From positions 1-64,000 of the forward strand of contig NZ_JAJQRC010000010.1 in NCBI RefSeq assembly GCF_046533115.1: DNA of 64,000 nt, in the 5' to 3' direction. The notes beneath the pieces were generated by a model. That model saw only the letters and a list, made by a program, of their open reading frames with translations, was not told the DNA's origin and did no database searches. Every line of letters starts with the position of its first letter. Position 1 is the first letter of the stretch. This document shows positions 25,477-34,029 of this stretch, one piece after another. The stretch comes from JAIRMO01 sp046533115. GTDB taxonomy: Bacteria > Spirochaetota > Spirochaetia > Treponematales > Breznakiellaceae. Both the position numbers and the translations under genes were made by a program.

Positions 25477-26376
25477 CTATACACGATAGGTCTCATCAAG
25501 TTTTTTTAATTCGGAAAAAGTATCTATCTCAATGATATCGTCAAAGGTACATTCCCGTACCTCTACATTATATTCTTTTATAAAATATTCAAGGGCCACC
25601 TGATCCCAATATCGCTCCTTACCGCCGGGCATTTCATAGACCTGCTTGATATGTCCTGAGAGTTTTGCCCCATCATGGGTATTCCAATAGGAAATACCAA
25701 ACATGTGATGACAATTGGTTCCCCCGACTCGAAGTTTTGAAATATTTCCATCCTTTGTTTCAAAACACCAGTCATCAGTCCGGGCCGTAGGTACGCCAAG
25801 ATAATTACTCCTATACTGATATTTAGTGATGAGCCCTGGGTTTTTAAGAAACAGATCGGACTCCAATACATAGGTATTTTGCAGTTGATAACGGACACAC
25901 ATGACAGAGGAAATATTATTCGCCTCATTATACACAGGATTTTCAAGAAAAGTGATCGTCGGATATTTATATAAAAGCTGATCAAACTGCTCCCCAAGAT
26001 AACCGCGGACAATAATTATGTCAGATATACCCACGGCCGTAACCGCATCAAGCAGGGTATCAATGATACGAATACCCTTAACCCTTACCAAAGGTTTAGG
26101 AGTATTCAATGTAATGGGAACAAGGCGGCTCCCGAATCCGGCGGCAATAAAGATCGCCCGTTTCGCCCGATAGGGCTCCAAAGCCTGTATGCCGTTGGAT
26201 GTTATTCTGTTTTGATTTATGAGCTGTTTGTCCGAGATTTGTGTTAAAGTTTTGTTTACCGTCCCGATAGATAAACCGGTTTCTTTTGCTATATTCCTTT
26301 GAGTCGGAATTTGCTCTCCGCCGCTTATACTTTCAAAATAGACAAGGATGTTAAATTGATTTCGGGAAAGTTCCAT
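25477..26376 (-). CDS. Winged-helix domain fused to a LicC/PntC-like cytidylyltransferase
   Basis: A 299-residue fusion. Residues 1-65 form a MarR-like winged helix (LSRNQFNILVYFES, then PTQRNIAKETGLSIGTVNKTLTQI as the helix-turn-helix). Residues 75-299 form a nucleotidyltransferase (FIAAGFGSRLVPITLNTPKPL) with LicC-group features: NEANNISSVMCV, VLESDLFLKNP and the terminal YWDQVALEYF and IIEIDTFSELKKLDE. LicC and PntC activate phosphocholine or 2-aminoethylphosphonate with CTP. ATG 26376 has AAGGG 8 nt upstream and is preferred over 26406. It follows the importer permease directly. No choline kinase is nearby, which favours a substrate that needs no phosphorylation. The HTH suggests that the enzyme may also sense its substrate or control its own operon. 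Confidence 0.82.
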   Translation of the reverse strand: MELSRNQFNILVYFESISGGEQIPTQRNIAKETGLSIGTVNKTLTQISDKQLINQNRITSNGIQALEPYRAKRAIFIAAGFGSRLVPITLNTPKPLVRVKGIRIIDTLLDAVTAVGISDIIIVRGYLGEQFDQLLYKYPTITFLENPVYNEANNISSVMCVRYQLQNTYVLESDLFLKNPGLITKYQYRSNYLGVPTARTDDWCFETKDGNISKLRVGGTNCHHMFGISYWNTHDGAKLSGHIKQVYEMPGGKERYWDQVALEYFIKEYNVEVRECTFDDIIEIDTFSELKKLDETYRV

Positions 26377-26392
26377 GTTTATACCCTTAGCT

Positions 26393-27970
26393 TTAAATTT
26401 GCCCATTAGCCTTTTTTCTTAAAACATAAATCAGGCATTTAACAATAAAATTGCAGGATAAAATAGCAAGCGAAATAAAGGCAGCGCCTTCCAAAAACAA
26501 CTGGGCTTCAAACTGAGTTATCATAAGGGAGATTGGCTTGTTTCTAACCGTGGCCAGAAAAGAAACAGCGGAAATTGTCATCATGGAATTGACAAAAAAA
26601 TAAGAAAACATTTCAAAAATAGTGAGTTTGGTCTGAGGAATAAGACAATCCCTAATGACAAAGAACCGGCTTATCCCTAAGGTTAAACCGACATCTTCAA
26701 GATTGGCGTTGAGTTTACACAGGGAATTATAGGCCATCAAATAAGGCGATGCCAAAAAGTGAATAATATTTACCAAAATAAGGATGCCAAGGGTTCCGTA
26801 CAAAAATGACCCTTTAAAAAATAAAACATAGGAAAGGCCCAGAACCAAACCGGGAATCGCAAGGGATGTAATGGAAATAAGATGTAATGTCTTTGATGTC
26901 TTTCCCGGAGTTCTTGCGGTAAAATAAGCAATAATATATGACAACATGGTTCCCAACACAGAAACACCCAAAGCAATAATCAAAGAATTCATTAGATATT
27001 GCCCAGCACTCATATTGAGGGTTCTTGTAATATTATCCAGCGTAAAAGACAGATCAACAGGATACTTGTTTACAAAGGTAAGAACGATAAAAATTACCAG
27101 GGGCAATGCAATGATAAGGCATATAAGCATACAATATATAGCGGCGGCGGCATCTCTTAGGGCACTTTCTTTCTTGGCTTTTTCCTGAATGGTAAAAGTT
27201 TGGTTTCCGGTATCTTTATTTAATACGTCAAAAAGGAACGCTATTATTGCGGGAATAAGCAGAAAAAATCCAATAACGCTCCCGCGGTTAAAATTAAGAA
27301 GGCCGATTACTTCTTGATACATAAGTACCGGAAGGGTGGTGAACCGCCCTCCGATCATGAGGGGAACCCCATAGTCGGTAAAAATCAACGTAAAGACGGC
27401 AAAAACCACGGCTATAAGCGGCTTACGCAGATACGGAACAGTAATAGAAAGAAATTGGCTGCTTTTAGGGATGCCTAAAACCGCCGCCGCTTCGTAAGGC
27501 GAACCATCTTCATATTTTAGAATATCAGCCAGCATAAGAAAGGCAACAGGAAAGGCATAAAATACCGAACCCAGCACAATGCCTCTGAATCCATAGACAG
27601 ACTGTTTAATCCCCAGTAGCCGGGTAAGGATGCCATTTGAACCGAGGAGCAAGATCAAGCCCATACCGTGGGATATTGACGGGATAAGCATGGGAAGGGA
27701 GGCAAAAACGCTAAAGACCTCCCGAAAACGCATATTAGTGCGGACAACACAAATTGCTAAAATATAGGCCGCCGCGATAGAAATGATTGTTCCGGTTCCC
27801 GCCGCCAGAATAGAATTTTTTAACGCCAACTTAAATTGAAGGGAACCGACAACAGCGGAGATGTCAACCCCGGTCATGTATATGAACATGCGAAGCAGGG
27901 GAAAAACAACCGTTATGGTTAGAAATATTGTTAAAATGATCTTAACGGATATGGATCCGTGATTCCTCAT
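26393..27970 (-). CDS. ABC transporter permease, 2-aminoethylphosphonate/iron type (double domain)
   Basis: A 525-residue inner-membrane permease with two homologous BPD-type halves of about six helices each, as in PhnU/PhnV-like and FbpB proteins. EAA loops are visible near residues 160-180 (PYEAAAVLGIPKSSQF) and 430-450 (NLEDVGLTLGISRFFV). It would form the channel for the ATPase encoded just upstream, overlapping it as ATGA. One chain probably supplies both halves of the pore. Its 3' end lies beside the cytidylyltransferase start, so uptake and activation are likely linked. Substrate assignment rests on family resemblance and neighbours. Confidence 0.85.
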   Translation of the reverse strand: MRNHGSISVKIILTIFLTITVVFPLLRMFIYMTGVDISAVVGSLQFKLALKNSILAAGTGTIISIAAAYILAICVVRTNMRFREVFSVFASLPMLIPSISHGMGLILLLGSNGILTRLLGIKQSVYGFRGIVLGSVFYAFPVAFLMLADILKYEDGSPYEAAAVLGIPKSSQFLSITVPYLRKPLIAVVFAVFTLIFTDYGVPLMIGGRFTTLPVLMYQEVIGLLNFNRGSVIGFFLLIPAIIAFLFDVLNKDTGNQTFTIQEKAKKESALRDAAAAIYCMLICLIIALPLVIFIVLTFVNKYPVDLSFTLDNITRTLNMSAGQYLMNSLIIALGVSVLGTMLSYIIAYFTARTPGKTSKTLHLISITSLAIPGLVLGLSYVLFFKGSFLYGTLGILILVNIIHFLASPYLMAYNSLCKLNANLEDVGLTLGISRFFVIRDCLIPQTKLTIFEMFSYFFVNSMMTISAVSFLATVRNKPISLMITQFEAQLFLEGAAFISLAILSCNFIVKCLIYVLRKKANGQI

Positions 27971-28728
27971 TGAGAAACCTCAATATATTTGGCCAAGGAT
28001 TTAATTTTTAGTTTAAGATTATCTATAACAAATTCCTGAACAAACCGATCCGCCGGGTTCCGTATAAGGTCCTCGGGCGTATCAATCTGATGGATATTGC
28101 CGTGGTCCATTACCATAATGCGGTCAGAAAGCGCAAAGGCCTCTTCTTGATCATGGGTAATATAAATGATAGTGGAATGAAATTGTTTTTGGATGTGTTT
28201 TATCTCATCCCGAAGCAAAAGCCTTGTTGCCGCATCAAGTGCGGACATAGGTTCATCAAAAAGAATGATCTCCGGATTTTTAGCAAGGGTACGGGCAATA
28301 GCGACCCGCTGCTGCTGCCCCCCCGACAGCTTGCCCGGTTTTTTATTTAGATGTTCTGTGAGACCTACCTGCTCAATGATATTAAGGGCTATCGAACGGG
28401 ATTTTGCCCGAAACTCTTTGTCAAACCTGATCGCATATTCTATATTTCGCAGGACCGTCATATTTTGAAAAAGCGCGTAGTTCTGAAAAACTATTCCCAT
28501 ATTACGGGAGGAAGGCGCCGAATCGGTTATGTCGATTCCATCTTTTATGATACGGCCGGAACTTGGATGAAGAAGTCCGATAAGGATCCGCAAAATTGTA
28601 GTTTTACCGCAGCCGGAAGGACCAAGGATGGAGAGAAACTCCCCATCCCTGACCGTAAAATTAATTTTATGCAGGACTTCTTGTTTGTGAAAGACGTGAA
28701 CTAAGTCTTTGGCTTCAAGTTTATCCAT
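27967..28728 (-). CDS. ABC transporter ATP-binding protein of the aminoethylphosphonate-type importer
   Basis: A 253-residue cytoplasmic ATPase that powers the importer. It has Walker A GPSGCGKTT near residue 38, a Q-loop (IVFQNYALF), the signature LSGGQQQRVAIARTLA, Walker B IILFDEPMSALD and the switch His in YITHDQEEAFAL. This is the class that drives iron, spermidine and phosphonate importers. I chose ATG 28728, which follows the binding-protein stop; the longer frame begins at a TTG inside the previous gene. The stop overlaps the permease start (ATGA). Confidence 0.92.
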   Translation of the reverse strand: MDKLEAKDLVHVFHKQEVLHKINFTVRDGEFLSILGPSGCGKTTILRILIGLLHPSSGRIIKDGIDITDSAPSSRNMGIVFQNYALFQNMTVLRNIEYAIRFDKEFRAKSRSIALNIIEQVGLTEHLNKKPGKLSGGQQQRVAIARTLAKNPEIILFDEPMSALDAATRLLLRDEIKHIQKQFHSTIIYITHDQEEAFALSDRIMVMDHGNIHQIDTPEDLIRNPADRFVQEFVIDNLKLKIKSLAKYIEVSQ

Positions 28729-28738
28729 CAATACACCG

Positions 28739-29719
28739 CTAATACTTCCATTTTTCAAGCAGCCGTTCTTTTAATACCGTGTCATATACGCCGGTCATAT
28801 CCGCATAGGGTATGTTTTGGGGGTAGTTTGGGATATTGTTGGGCTGATTTTTAAAAATAGCTTCCGGACAATAAAGCTCCTTATCATCCCTAACCAATTT
28901 AGTCATGGCGAAATTGAAAACTTCCTTTACCGCCGGACGATTCTCCTTTCCTTTTATAATGCCCATTCCGGTGGTAATACTGGGAGCGCCTTCGGCAAAA
29001 AAAATCATCTCCAGCGGGACACCCCGGCTGTTGATAGCCTGGGTTGCCGTCAGCGTCATACCCAAGCCTATGGCGACCTCTCCCTGAATGAGGGCGTTTA
29101 CCGGTCCTGACCCGGAAGTTGTAAACTGCAAAATATTCTCAGAAAGGGAATCAAAATAGGCAAATGCCTCGTCTTCTCCCCACGCATTAATTAGGCTGAC
29201 CAAAAACATATACCCCGTACCGGAGGATTTTGGGTTCGGCATAGAAATAAGCCCCTTATATTCGCTTTTCAGCAGATCCTCATAAGAAGCAGGAACCGGA
29301 AACCCCAAAGCGGCAAGTTTCTCGCGGTTTATCACAATAGCGCCGCTTGATTTGTCCCAGGGCAGATACTTATGATGAGCCGGTACAAGTTCATCAAGAA
29401 AATCGGAAGTATCATAGGATGAAAGATCCGCCAGTAGATCTTTTACCGATTCCAAATGACCGGTTTCAAGGTTAAGGGTAATGTCCGCTTCGGTATCCTG
29501 ACCTTCCGCCTTAATTTTTGCCGCATGATTTCCGGTAGAAAGCACCTCTACCGTGATATCATAGTTAGGAAACTGCTGTGTGAGTAACTCCTGCATATGC
29601 TCGGTCCTAAAATCTTCCGTACTGGTAAATATGACAACCCGGTTACTGTCTTCTTTTTTGCAGGAAAAAACCGCAAAGATCAGCAGAACCGCCGCAAACC
29701 AACTAATAATTTTTTTCAT
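28739..29719 (-). CDS. ABC transporter substrate-binding lipoprotein, 2-aminoethylphosphonate/iron type
   Basis: A 326-residue extracytoplasmic binding protein. The lipoprotein signal AVLLIFAVFSC places the lipid-bearing Cys near residue 19. The body follows the extracellular solute-binding family that includes iron and 2-aminoethylphosphonate binders: VVIFTSTEDFRTEHMQ near the start, then LSTGNHAAKIKAEG, SMPNPKSSGTGYMFLVSL near residue 170 and GAPSITTGMGIIKG near residue 245. The two-tyrosine iron motif is not evident, favouring a small phosphonate-like ligand. ATG 29719 has GGAGGG 8 nt upstream. It is the first gene of the importer-cytidylyltransferase operon, behind a promoter with an inverted repeat. 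Confidence 0.85.
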   Translation of the reverse strand: MKKIISWFAAVLLIFAVFSCKKEDSNRVVIFTSTEDFRTEHMQELLTQQFPNYDITVEVLSTGNHAAKIKAEGQDTEADITLNLETGHLESVKDLLADLSSYDTSDFLDELVPAHHKYLPWDKSSGAIVINREKLAALGFPVPASYEDLLKSEYKGLISMPNPKSSGTGYMFLVSLINAWGEDEAFAYFDSLSENILQFTTSGSGPVNALIQGEVAIGLGMTLTATQAINSRGVPLEMIFFAEGAPSITTGMGIIKGKENRPAVKEVFNFAMTKLVRDDKELYCPEAIFKNQPNNIPNYPQNIPYADMTGVYDTVLKERLLEKWKY

Positions 29720-29736
29720 AAAATCAACCCTCCAGT

Positions 29737-29770
29737 GTTCATTTTTACAAAAAATAACATAAAAATGAAC
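29737..29770. promoter_or_regulatory. Candidate operator: perfect 10-bp inverted repeat
   Basis: GTTCATTTTT (29737-29746) and AAAAATGAAC (29761-29770) are perfect inverted copies 14 nt apart. One arm lies in the spacer of the candidate promoter and the other lies just upstream of the binding-protein ribosome binding site. It is a good site for a dimeric winged-helix regulator, perhaps the HTH-cytidylyltransferase of the same operon. Confidence 0.55.
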
Positions 29771-29779
29771 AAGGGACAA
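29751..29779 (-). promoter_or_regulatory. Candidate promoter of the phosphonate-type importer operon
   Basis: On the minus strand TTGTCC (29779-29774), 17-nt spacer, TATTTT (29756-29751). The inverted repeat 29737-29770 overlaps it. The untranslated leader would be about 25 nt and include GGAGGG. Confidence 0.45.
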
Positions 29780-29892
29780 TAGGTTTAGTGAAATTTATAT
29801 ATATTTTTTGAAAAAACAGACATTTTACTCTACAACCGTTACCCGGTTCCCGGCGGATTTTCTATAGAGAACCATCGATTTTTGAAACAGCC

Positions 29893-30957
29893 TCACCGTA
29901 AAACCTCCTTGATGAGTTTATAAACCTGTTTAGCCGCCTCATCATAGGAATATTTTTTTAGGATTTCCTCCGGACTTTCAACCGGTTCTTTGAGGAGGAC
30001 GTTTAAATCGACATCAGTATCAAAGGGATCGATATAGTGCGCGGTATTTCCGAATATTTCGGGCAGGCTTGCGGCTCTGGCCACGATTACCTGCGCTCCG
30101 CACGAAAGGGCCTCCACGGGGGTAAGCCCAAACCCCTCGTAATAAGAGGGTAGGATAAAGGCCTTGCATTTTTCCATCAGCGCCTTTACCTTAGCGTCAT
30201 CCAGATACCCAAGCAGCAGGATGTTCTTTAAACCGGCGTTATTATCCAAGTTCTCAATCTGTGTTGTAGGAAGGCTTGTACCGGAAACGGCGAAATAGGA
30301 ATCAGGATTTTTGACCGCATATTCGATGATCCAGCGGATATTTTTCCGTTTTGAAAGGCTGCCAAGGGAAAAATAAAATTCATTTTCTAAAAGGACCGGG
30401 TAGGTATCAAAAACTGAATAATCCGCCTTAACGCTCAAAAAATGGTTCCAACTGCTGTAAATCACGGTAATACGCTCGGGAGTAATATGATAAGTTTGAG
30501 CTATCTGATTTTTTGAGAAATAAGAAACCGTTCCGATCTTTTTCGCCCTTTTTGCAATAAGCCGGTATTGCCAACGGTTATACAAACGGATAACCTTATC
30601 CCGAAAGCTTACAAAATCCTCGGGAAAGAATTCGCAGTAGATATCGTGCAGAAAAACAATTCCGGGAGCCAAGGGGAGACAGGTATTGCCGAATTCAAGG
30701 ATCGTGTATTGCCGGTGGGTGAGGAGAAAAAACTGGAGGGTAACCATTTGCCAAAGTATGTGGGGTATTTTTTTTTTGTATTTTATTATAGTAAGGTTTT
30801 TATAGGGAGGGATATTTTTAAAATCCGAAGGGATAATAATGGAAATCTCTCCAGAAGAGATAATCTTATCCAGCCGCAGGGTGATTTCGTAAGCATACCG
30901 TTCTATACCGGTTAATCTACGACAAAGAAAATAACCATTGATTAGAATCATGGACAT
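29893..30957 (-). CDS. Glycosyltransferase family 4
   Basis: A 354-residue GT-B glycosyltransferase. The N-terminal part reads LINGYFLCRRLTGIERYAYEI, and the donor-binding domain contains FSLGSLSKRKNIRWIIEYA and the E-x7-E motif YYEGFGLTPVEALSCGAQVIV near residue 275. The start ATG at 30957 overlaps the stop of the upstream gene (TAATG); a second ATG two codons later is also possible. Last gene of the AT-rich glycosyltransferase run, ending about 170 bp before the importer operon. Sugar specificity unknown. Confidence 0.87.
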   Translation of the reverse strand: MSMILINGYFLCRRLTGIERYAYEITLRLDKIISSGEISIIIPSDFKNIPPYKNLTIIKYKKKIPHILWQMVTLQFFLLTHRQYTILEFGNTCLPLAPGIVFLHDIYCEFFPEDFVSFRDKVIRLYNRWQYRLIAKRAKKIGTVSYFSKNQIAQTYHITPERITVIYSSWNHFLSVKADYSVFDTYPVLLENEFYFSLGSLSKRKNIRWIIEYAVKNPDSYFAVSGTSLPTTQIENLDNNAGLKNILLLGYLDDAKVKALMEKCKAFILPSYYEGFGLTPVEALSCGAQVIVARAASLPEIFGNTAHYIDPFDTDVDLNVLLKEPVESPEEILKKYSYDEAAKQVYKLIKEVLR

Positions 30958-31946
30958 TATTTCTTTCCAAGAAGTTTCTTGATAATTTTAGTTAGACGGG
31001 ACATAAAATCATCACATTTTTTAAAAAGTTTTGGATGCCTTTTATTTAACCATATCAATTTTGAAAAGAGTGAACCGTCAAAAGCCCCGATAACCACGGG
31101 ATCCGCAATAATACGGGTTTGACTTTCAAAAGCCGCCTTGGGATTTTCAAGCATCGCCATTGCTGCCTTAGGAATTTCACCGGTCGCTTTAATGGACGCC
31201 AGAATTTCAGGAGAAGCAAGCTTATATGCCGGGACAAAAGAAACAAGGGAAGTCGCATAATAATGGATAATTTTTGCATCGCAAAGATAGGGAAGACCGT
31301 TGTGGCTTATCTGACAGTTCCATTCACCGGGGAGCTCGGTGATGATGTTATTGAGTTCGTAGTTTGCCTGGTTGAAGGAAGGTTGATCCGCAGAAATTCC
31401 GCGACTATTACCTTCAATCCATAAATCATGCCATTTGTTAAAGAAAACATGAGCCTCGGGAGTATCACGGCTAAAAATGATACCGCTGTTAAAATATTTA
31501 TCTGAATCTCTCTCTCTTATATAACCCAATGCAACATCCCTTTTTTTAAATTCATCATTAAGGTGATGTTGCGATAATAAAACATGAGTATCCAATACGG
31601 AACCCAGTGTTATATTTTGCAAAGACAAAATATCCAAAAGACCGGCAATAATAGTATCGCAGTCAATAAAAAGAAAATCACCTGAAACAAAATGCCTGAT
31701 AGAAGTTTTAATCCACCTGGAAATTTCCTTCTGATTTAATTCGTTCGGTGGGTCTATTGGCTTTATATCTGAAACTAGTTTCTCATACCTACCACGTTTG
31801 CCGGTGAGAGATTCTTTGGTCTTTGTATCTGTTAGAACAACAACCTCATCATGGGAATGATGCATCCTAAGGGAAACAAGAGAGAGCAGAAATTGTTCGT
31901 AATAAGTGTCATTTTTCGAACTTGTAAGAACGTAGAGGTATTTCAT
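30957..31946 (-). CDS. DxD-type (GT8-like) glycosyltransferase
   Basis: A 329-residue GT-A type enzyme. It opens MKYLYVLTSSKNDTYYEQFLLSL and has a clear metal-binding DxD motif in DFLFIDCDTIIAG near residues 93-105, followed by SGIIFSRDTPEAHVFFNKWHDLW and ADQPSFNQANYEL. This order resembles GT8-like and nucleotide-diphospho-sugar transferase families, but I cannot place it in one CAZy family with certainty. It overlaps both neighbours by a few bases (ATGA at its start, TAATG at its end), so it is part of one translationally coupled chain. Confidence 0.78.
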   Translation of the reverse strand: MKYLYVLTSSKNDTYYEQFLLSLVSLRMHHSHDEVVVLTDTKTKESLTGKRGRYEKLVSDIKPIDPPNELNQKEISRWIKTSIRHFVSGDFLFIDCDTIIAGLLDILSLQNITLGSVLDTHVLLSQHHLNDEFKKRDVALGYIRERDSDKYFNSGIIFSRDTPEAHVFFNKWHDLWIEGNSRGISADQPSFNQANYELNNIITELPGEWNCQISHNGLPYLCDAKIIHYYATSLVSFVPAYKLASPEILASIKATGEIPKAAMAMLENPKAAFESQTRIIADPVVIGAFDGSLFSKLIWLNKRHPKLFKKCDDFMSRLTKIIKKLLGKK

Positions 31947-33106
31947 GGGGATAAATCTTTTTCATAAATCTCACGCCGACTGCCGCTTAAGGTCGTAAGA
32001 TAGGATAATAATTTTTTCTGAAAAATATGGGGTGTAAAATTGTCTCGATATATTTTGAAAGCATTGTCTATTCTTTCCTTAATTCCGGAATATCCGCCAT
32101 AGAAAGATCCAACATATTCAATCATTTCCGCAAGGGCTATAGGGGTATTTTCGGTGATGAAAATATCATCGATTCCGTTAAAATATTCATGTAAACCGGC
32201 GGAATGGGCGGTTATAACGGGAGTGCGAAACGCAATTCCATCCAATACTTTGTTGGCAAGAACTGTTTTCGCCTTCATTGACTGTCCAAAGATACCTAAT
32301 GATATATCACAATTATCCACAATAAATTCTTCCCATTTTTTACGATTTCCCCATTCGTTATGTATGGTAACTATATCTTGTATTTGGAGACCTTCAACCA
32401 TTTTTTTATATGATTCCCCTCTTTTATCAGAGGCACCCCAAACATACAAATGCAATTTAATCTTTCCTTTAAGCATGGAAACAGCGGTTAGAATAACATC
32501 TAAACCCTGCAAAGGCACATAAGAACCACACCAGCATAAATTAAGACAATCGCGGTTTCCCATAAAATAACCAATCTTGGCTTGAGGTTTTTCATCAATG
32601 CAAAGCGGCAAGATACGACAGGTTATAGCGTTACTATCTACATCAAGGACCCTCGTATAATATTCAGCCTCCGACTGATTGAGGAAAAAAATCATCCGAG
32701 AATTGATAATAGCGTTACGATCGATCTTTTTTATTCTCTTGGCTTTTTTTGAACCGGGAGTAAAATGTTTATAATCATTTATTTCAGTATCATAAAAGGA
32801 AAGGAAAAAATCGACCACAAGTTTCTTCTTAAATAAAAATGCTATTTGAATCGGGAAACTGCCGTGCTGCATAGCAAAGACATAAATAATATCAGCCCAC
32901 AGCATATAAAAGAAATTAGGAATAACTGAAAATATTTTAAGGAGCTTTCTTTTTATTGATACCGGACGGGAAGATTCTTCATATGAAACCGGTTTATCAA
33001 AATCGTTGTAAAACACCCGGTAATCTTCTTTTTCGAGGAAAAATCTTAATGTATTCCTTGTCCTGTAATCTTCAGAGACCGCGCCAAGGCAAAAAATGTT
33101 TAACAC
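31943..33106 (-). CDS. Glycosyltransferase, GT4-like, atypical
   Basis: A 387-residue probable GT-B transferase. Visible features are the N-terminal MLNIFCLGAVSEDYRTRNTLR, a central LNLCWCGSYVPLQGLDVILTAV of the GT4 donor-domain type, and LANKVLDGIAFRTPVITAHSAGLHEYF, which occupies the donor loop but lacks the usual E-x7-E pair. That loss makes both the activity and the family less certain. Codon use is AT-rich like its neighbours. It is coupled to the next gene by ATGA and starts 3 bp after the previous gene. Confidence 0.72.
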   Translation of the reverse strand: MLNIFCLGAVSEDYRTRNTLRFFLEKEDYRVFYNDFDKPVSYEESSRPVSIKRKLLKIFSVIPNFFYMLWADIIYVFAMQHGSFPIQIAFLFKKKLVVDFFLSFYDTEINDYKHFTPGSKKAKRIKKIDRNAIINSRMIFFLNQSEAEYYTRVLDVDSNAITCRILPLCIDEKPQAKIGYFMGNRDCLNLCWCGSYVPLQGLDVILTAVSMLKGKIKLHLYVWGASDKRGESYKKMVEGLQIQDIVTIHNEWGNRKKWEEFIVDNCDISLGIFGQSMKAKTVLANKVLDGIAFRTPVITAHSAGLHEYFNGIDDIFITENTPIALAEMIEYVGSFYGGYSGIKERIDNAFKIYRDNFTPHIFQKKLLSYLTTLSGSRREIYEKDLSP

Positions 33107-33109
33107 AGA

Positions 33110-34027
33110 TTATTCCTTAACAGAATTGTTCTTTTTCTCTTTATAAAATTTACCATAAATATTATGCCTCCCATCAGATATCCCTTTTAGGACGTATGTC
33201 AAATCATCAAATTCAAGAAAAAAAAATTTCTCAAATATTATTCTTTTTATTGTTTGTTTGTATTTATATTTCTTGGCAAATTGAGGATAGTTCTTTAAAA
33301 TGTAATATTTATTCCGTACTAAATAATATATTCGTTCTTTATGATACCAGAAGGCATGGGGAAAAAATGTCTTCCGAGGCTCTCCTTCAACATGGTTCAT
33401 ATTACATTTATGTATTTTTACTATTTTATATCCCTTTTGAGTTAGCCGATAACAGAAATCGTAATCCACATCATTAATAAAGAGCTCATTATTAAAGCCG
33501 CCAATTGTTTTCCACATTTCAAGATTAATAATATTACCACTGGATATGACCCGGTCTATATACTCAAATTCATTTTCGTTATCCTTTTTTTCCGCCCTTC
33601 TTTTTTTTAACAGATTATGCTTGATCGTTCCCAATATTGAATGTACTTCGTTTTGATGAACCGTATTCGGAGAAAAACTCTGGGTACTATTGTCAATGTG
33701 ATATATCCGAGTGGCTTCATTTATGTACTCCGAAATATATTTACTATCCCAGCTTGAATCCTGATCCATGGTCATGGCCCATATATGACCGTCGTTCACG
33801 GCCGCTTCGCAGCCCTGATTCAGGGCTCTAGCAATGCCTAAATTCTCAAAATTAGGAATATACCGGGAATTGGGAATTTGATCTGCCAATTTTGAATTAT
33901 CTTCGATGCTGTTATCGATAATATACACCTTTTTACAAAAATCTGAATATGTTAATATGTTTTTTATCGAAATAGCTTCTCCCAGGGTTTTAGGATTATA
34001 CCAGATGACAATGGCGGCAGAAATCAC
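33110..34027 (-). CDS. Glycosyltransferase family 2 (rhamnosyltransferase-like)
   Basis: A 305-residue inverting GT-A transferase. It begins SAAIVIWYNPKTLGEAISI and continues with VYIIDNSIEDNS, NLGIARALNQGCEAA and the metal site MTMDQDSSW near residue 88, then GGFNNELFINDVDYDFCYRL. This set is typical of WbbL/RfbN-like rhamnosyltransferases, which would suit the complete dTDP-rhamnose pathway in the same block. It lies 2 bp after the RgpF-like gene, a pairing common in rhamnan loci. Confidence 0.85.
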   Translation of the reverse strand: MISAAIVIWYNPKTLGEAISIKNILTYSDFCKKVYIIDNSIEDNSKLADQIPNSRYIPNFENLGIARALNQGCEAAVNDGHIWAMTMDQDSSWDSKYISEYINEATRIYHIDNSTQSFSPNTVHQNEVHSILGTIKHNLLKKRRAEKKDNENEFEYIDRVISSGNIINLEMWKTIGGFNNELFINDVDYDFCYRLTQKGYKIVKIHKCNMNHVEGEPRKTFFPHAFWYHKERIYYLVRNKYYILKNYPQFAKKYKYKQTIKRIIFEKFFFLEFDDLTYVLKGISDGRHNIYGKFYKEKKNNSVKE

Positions 34028-34029
34028 AG

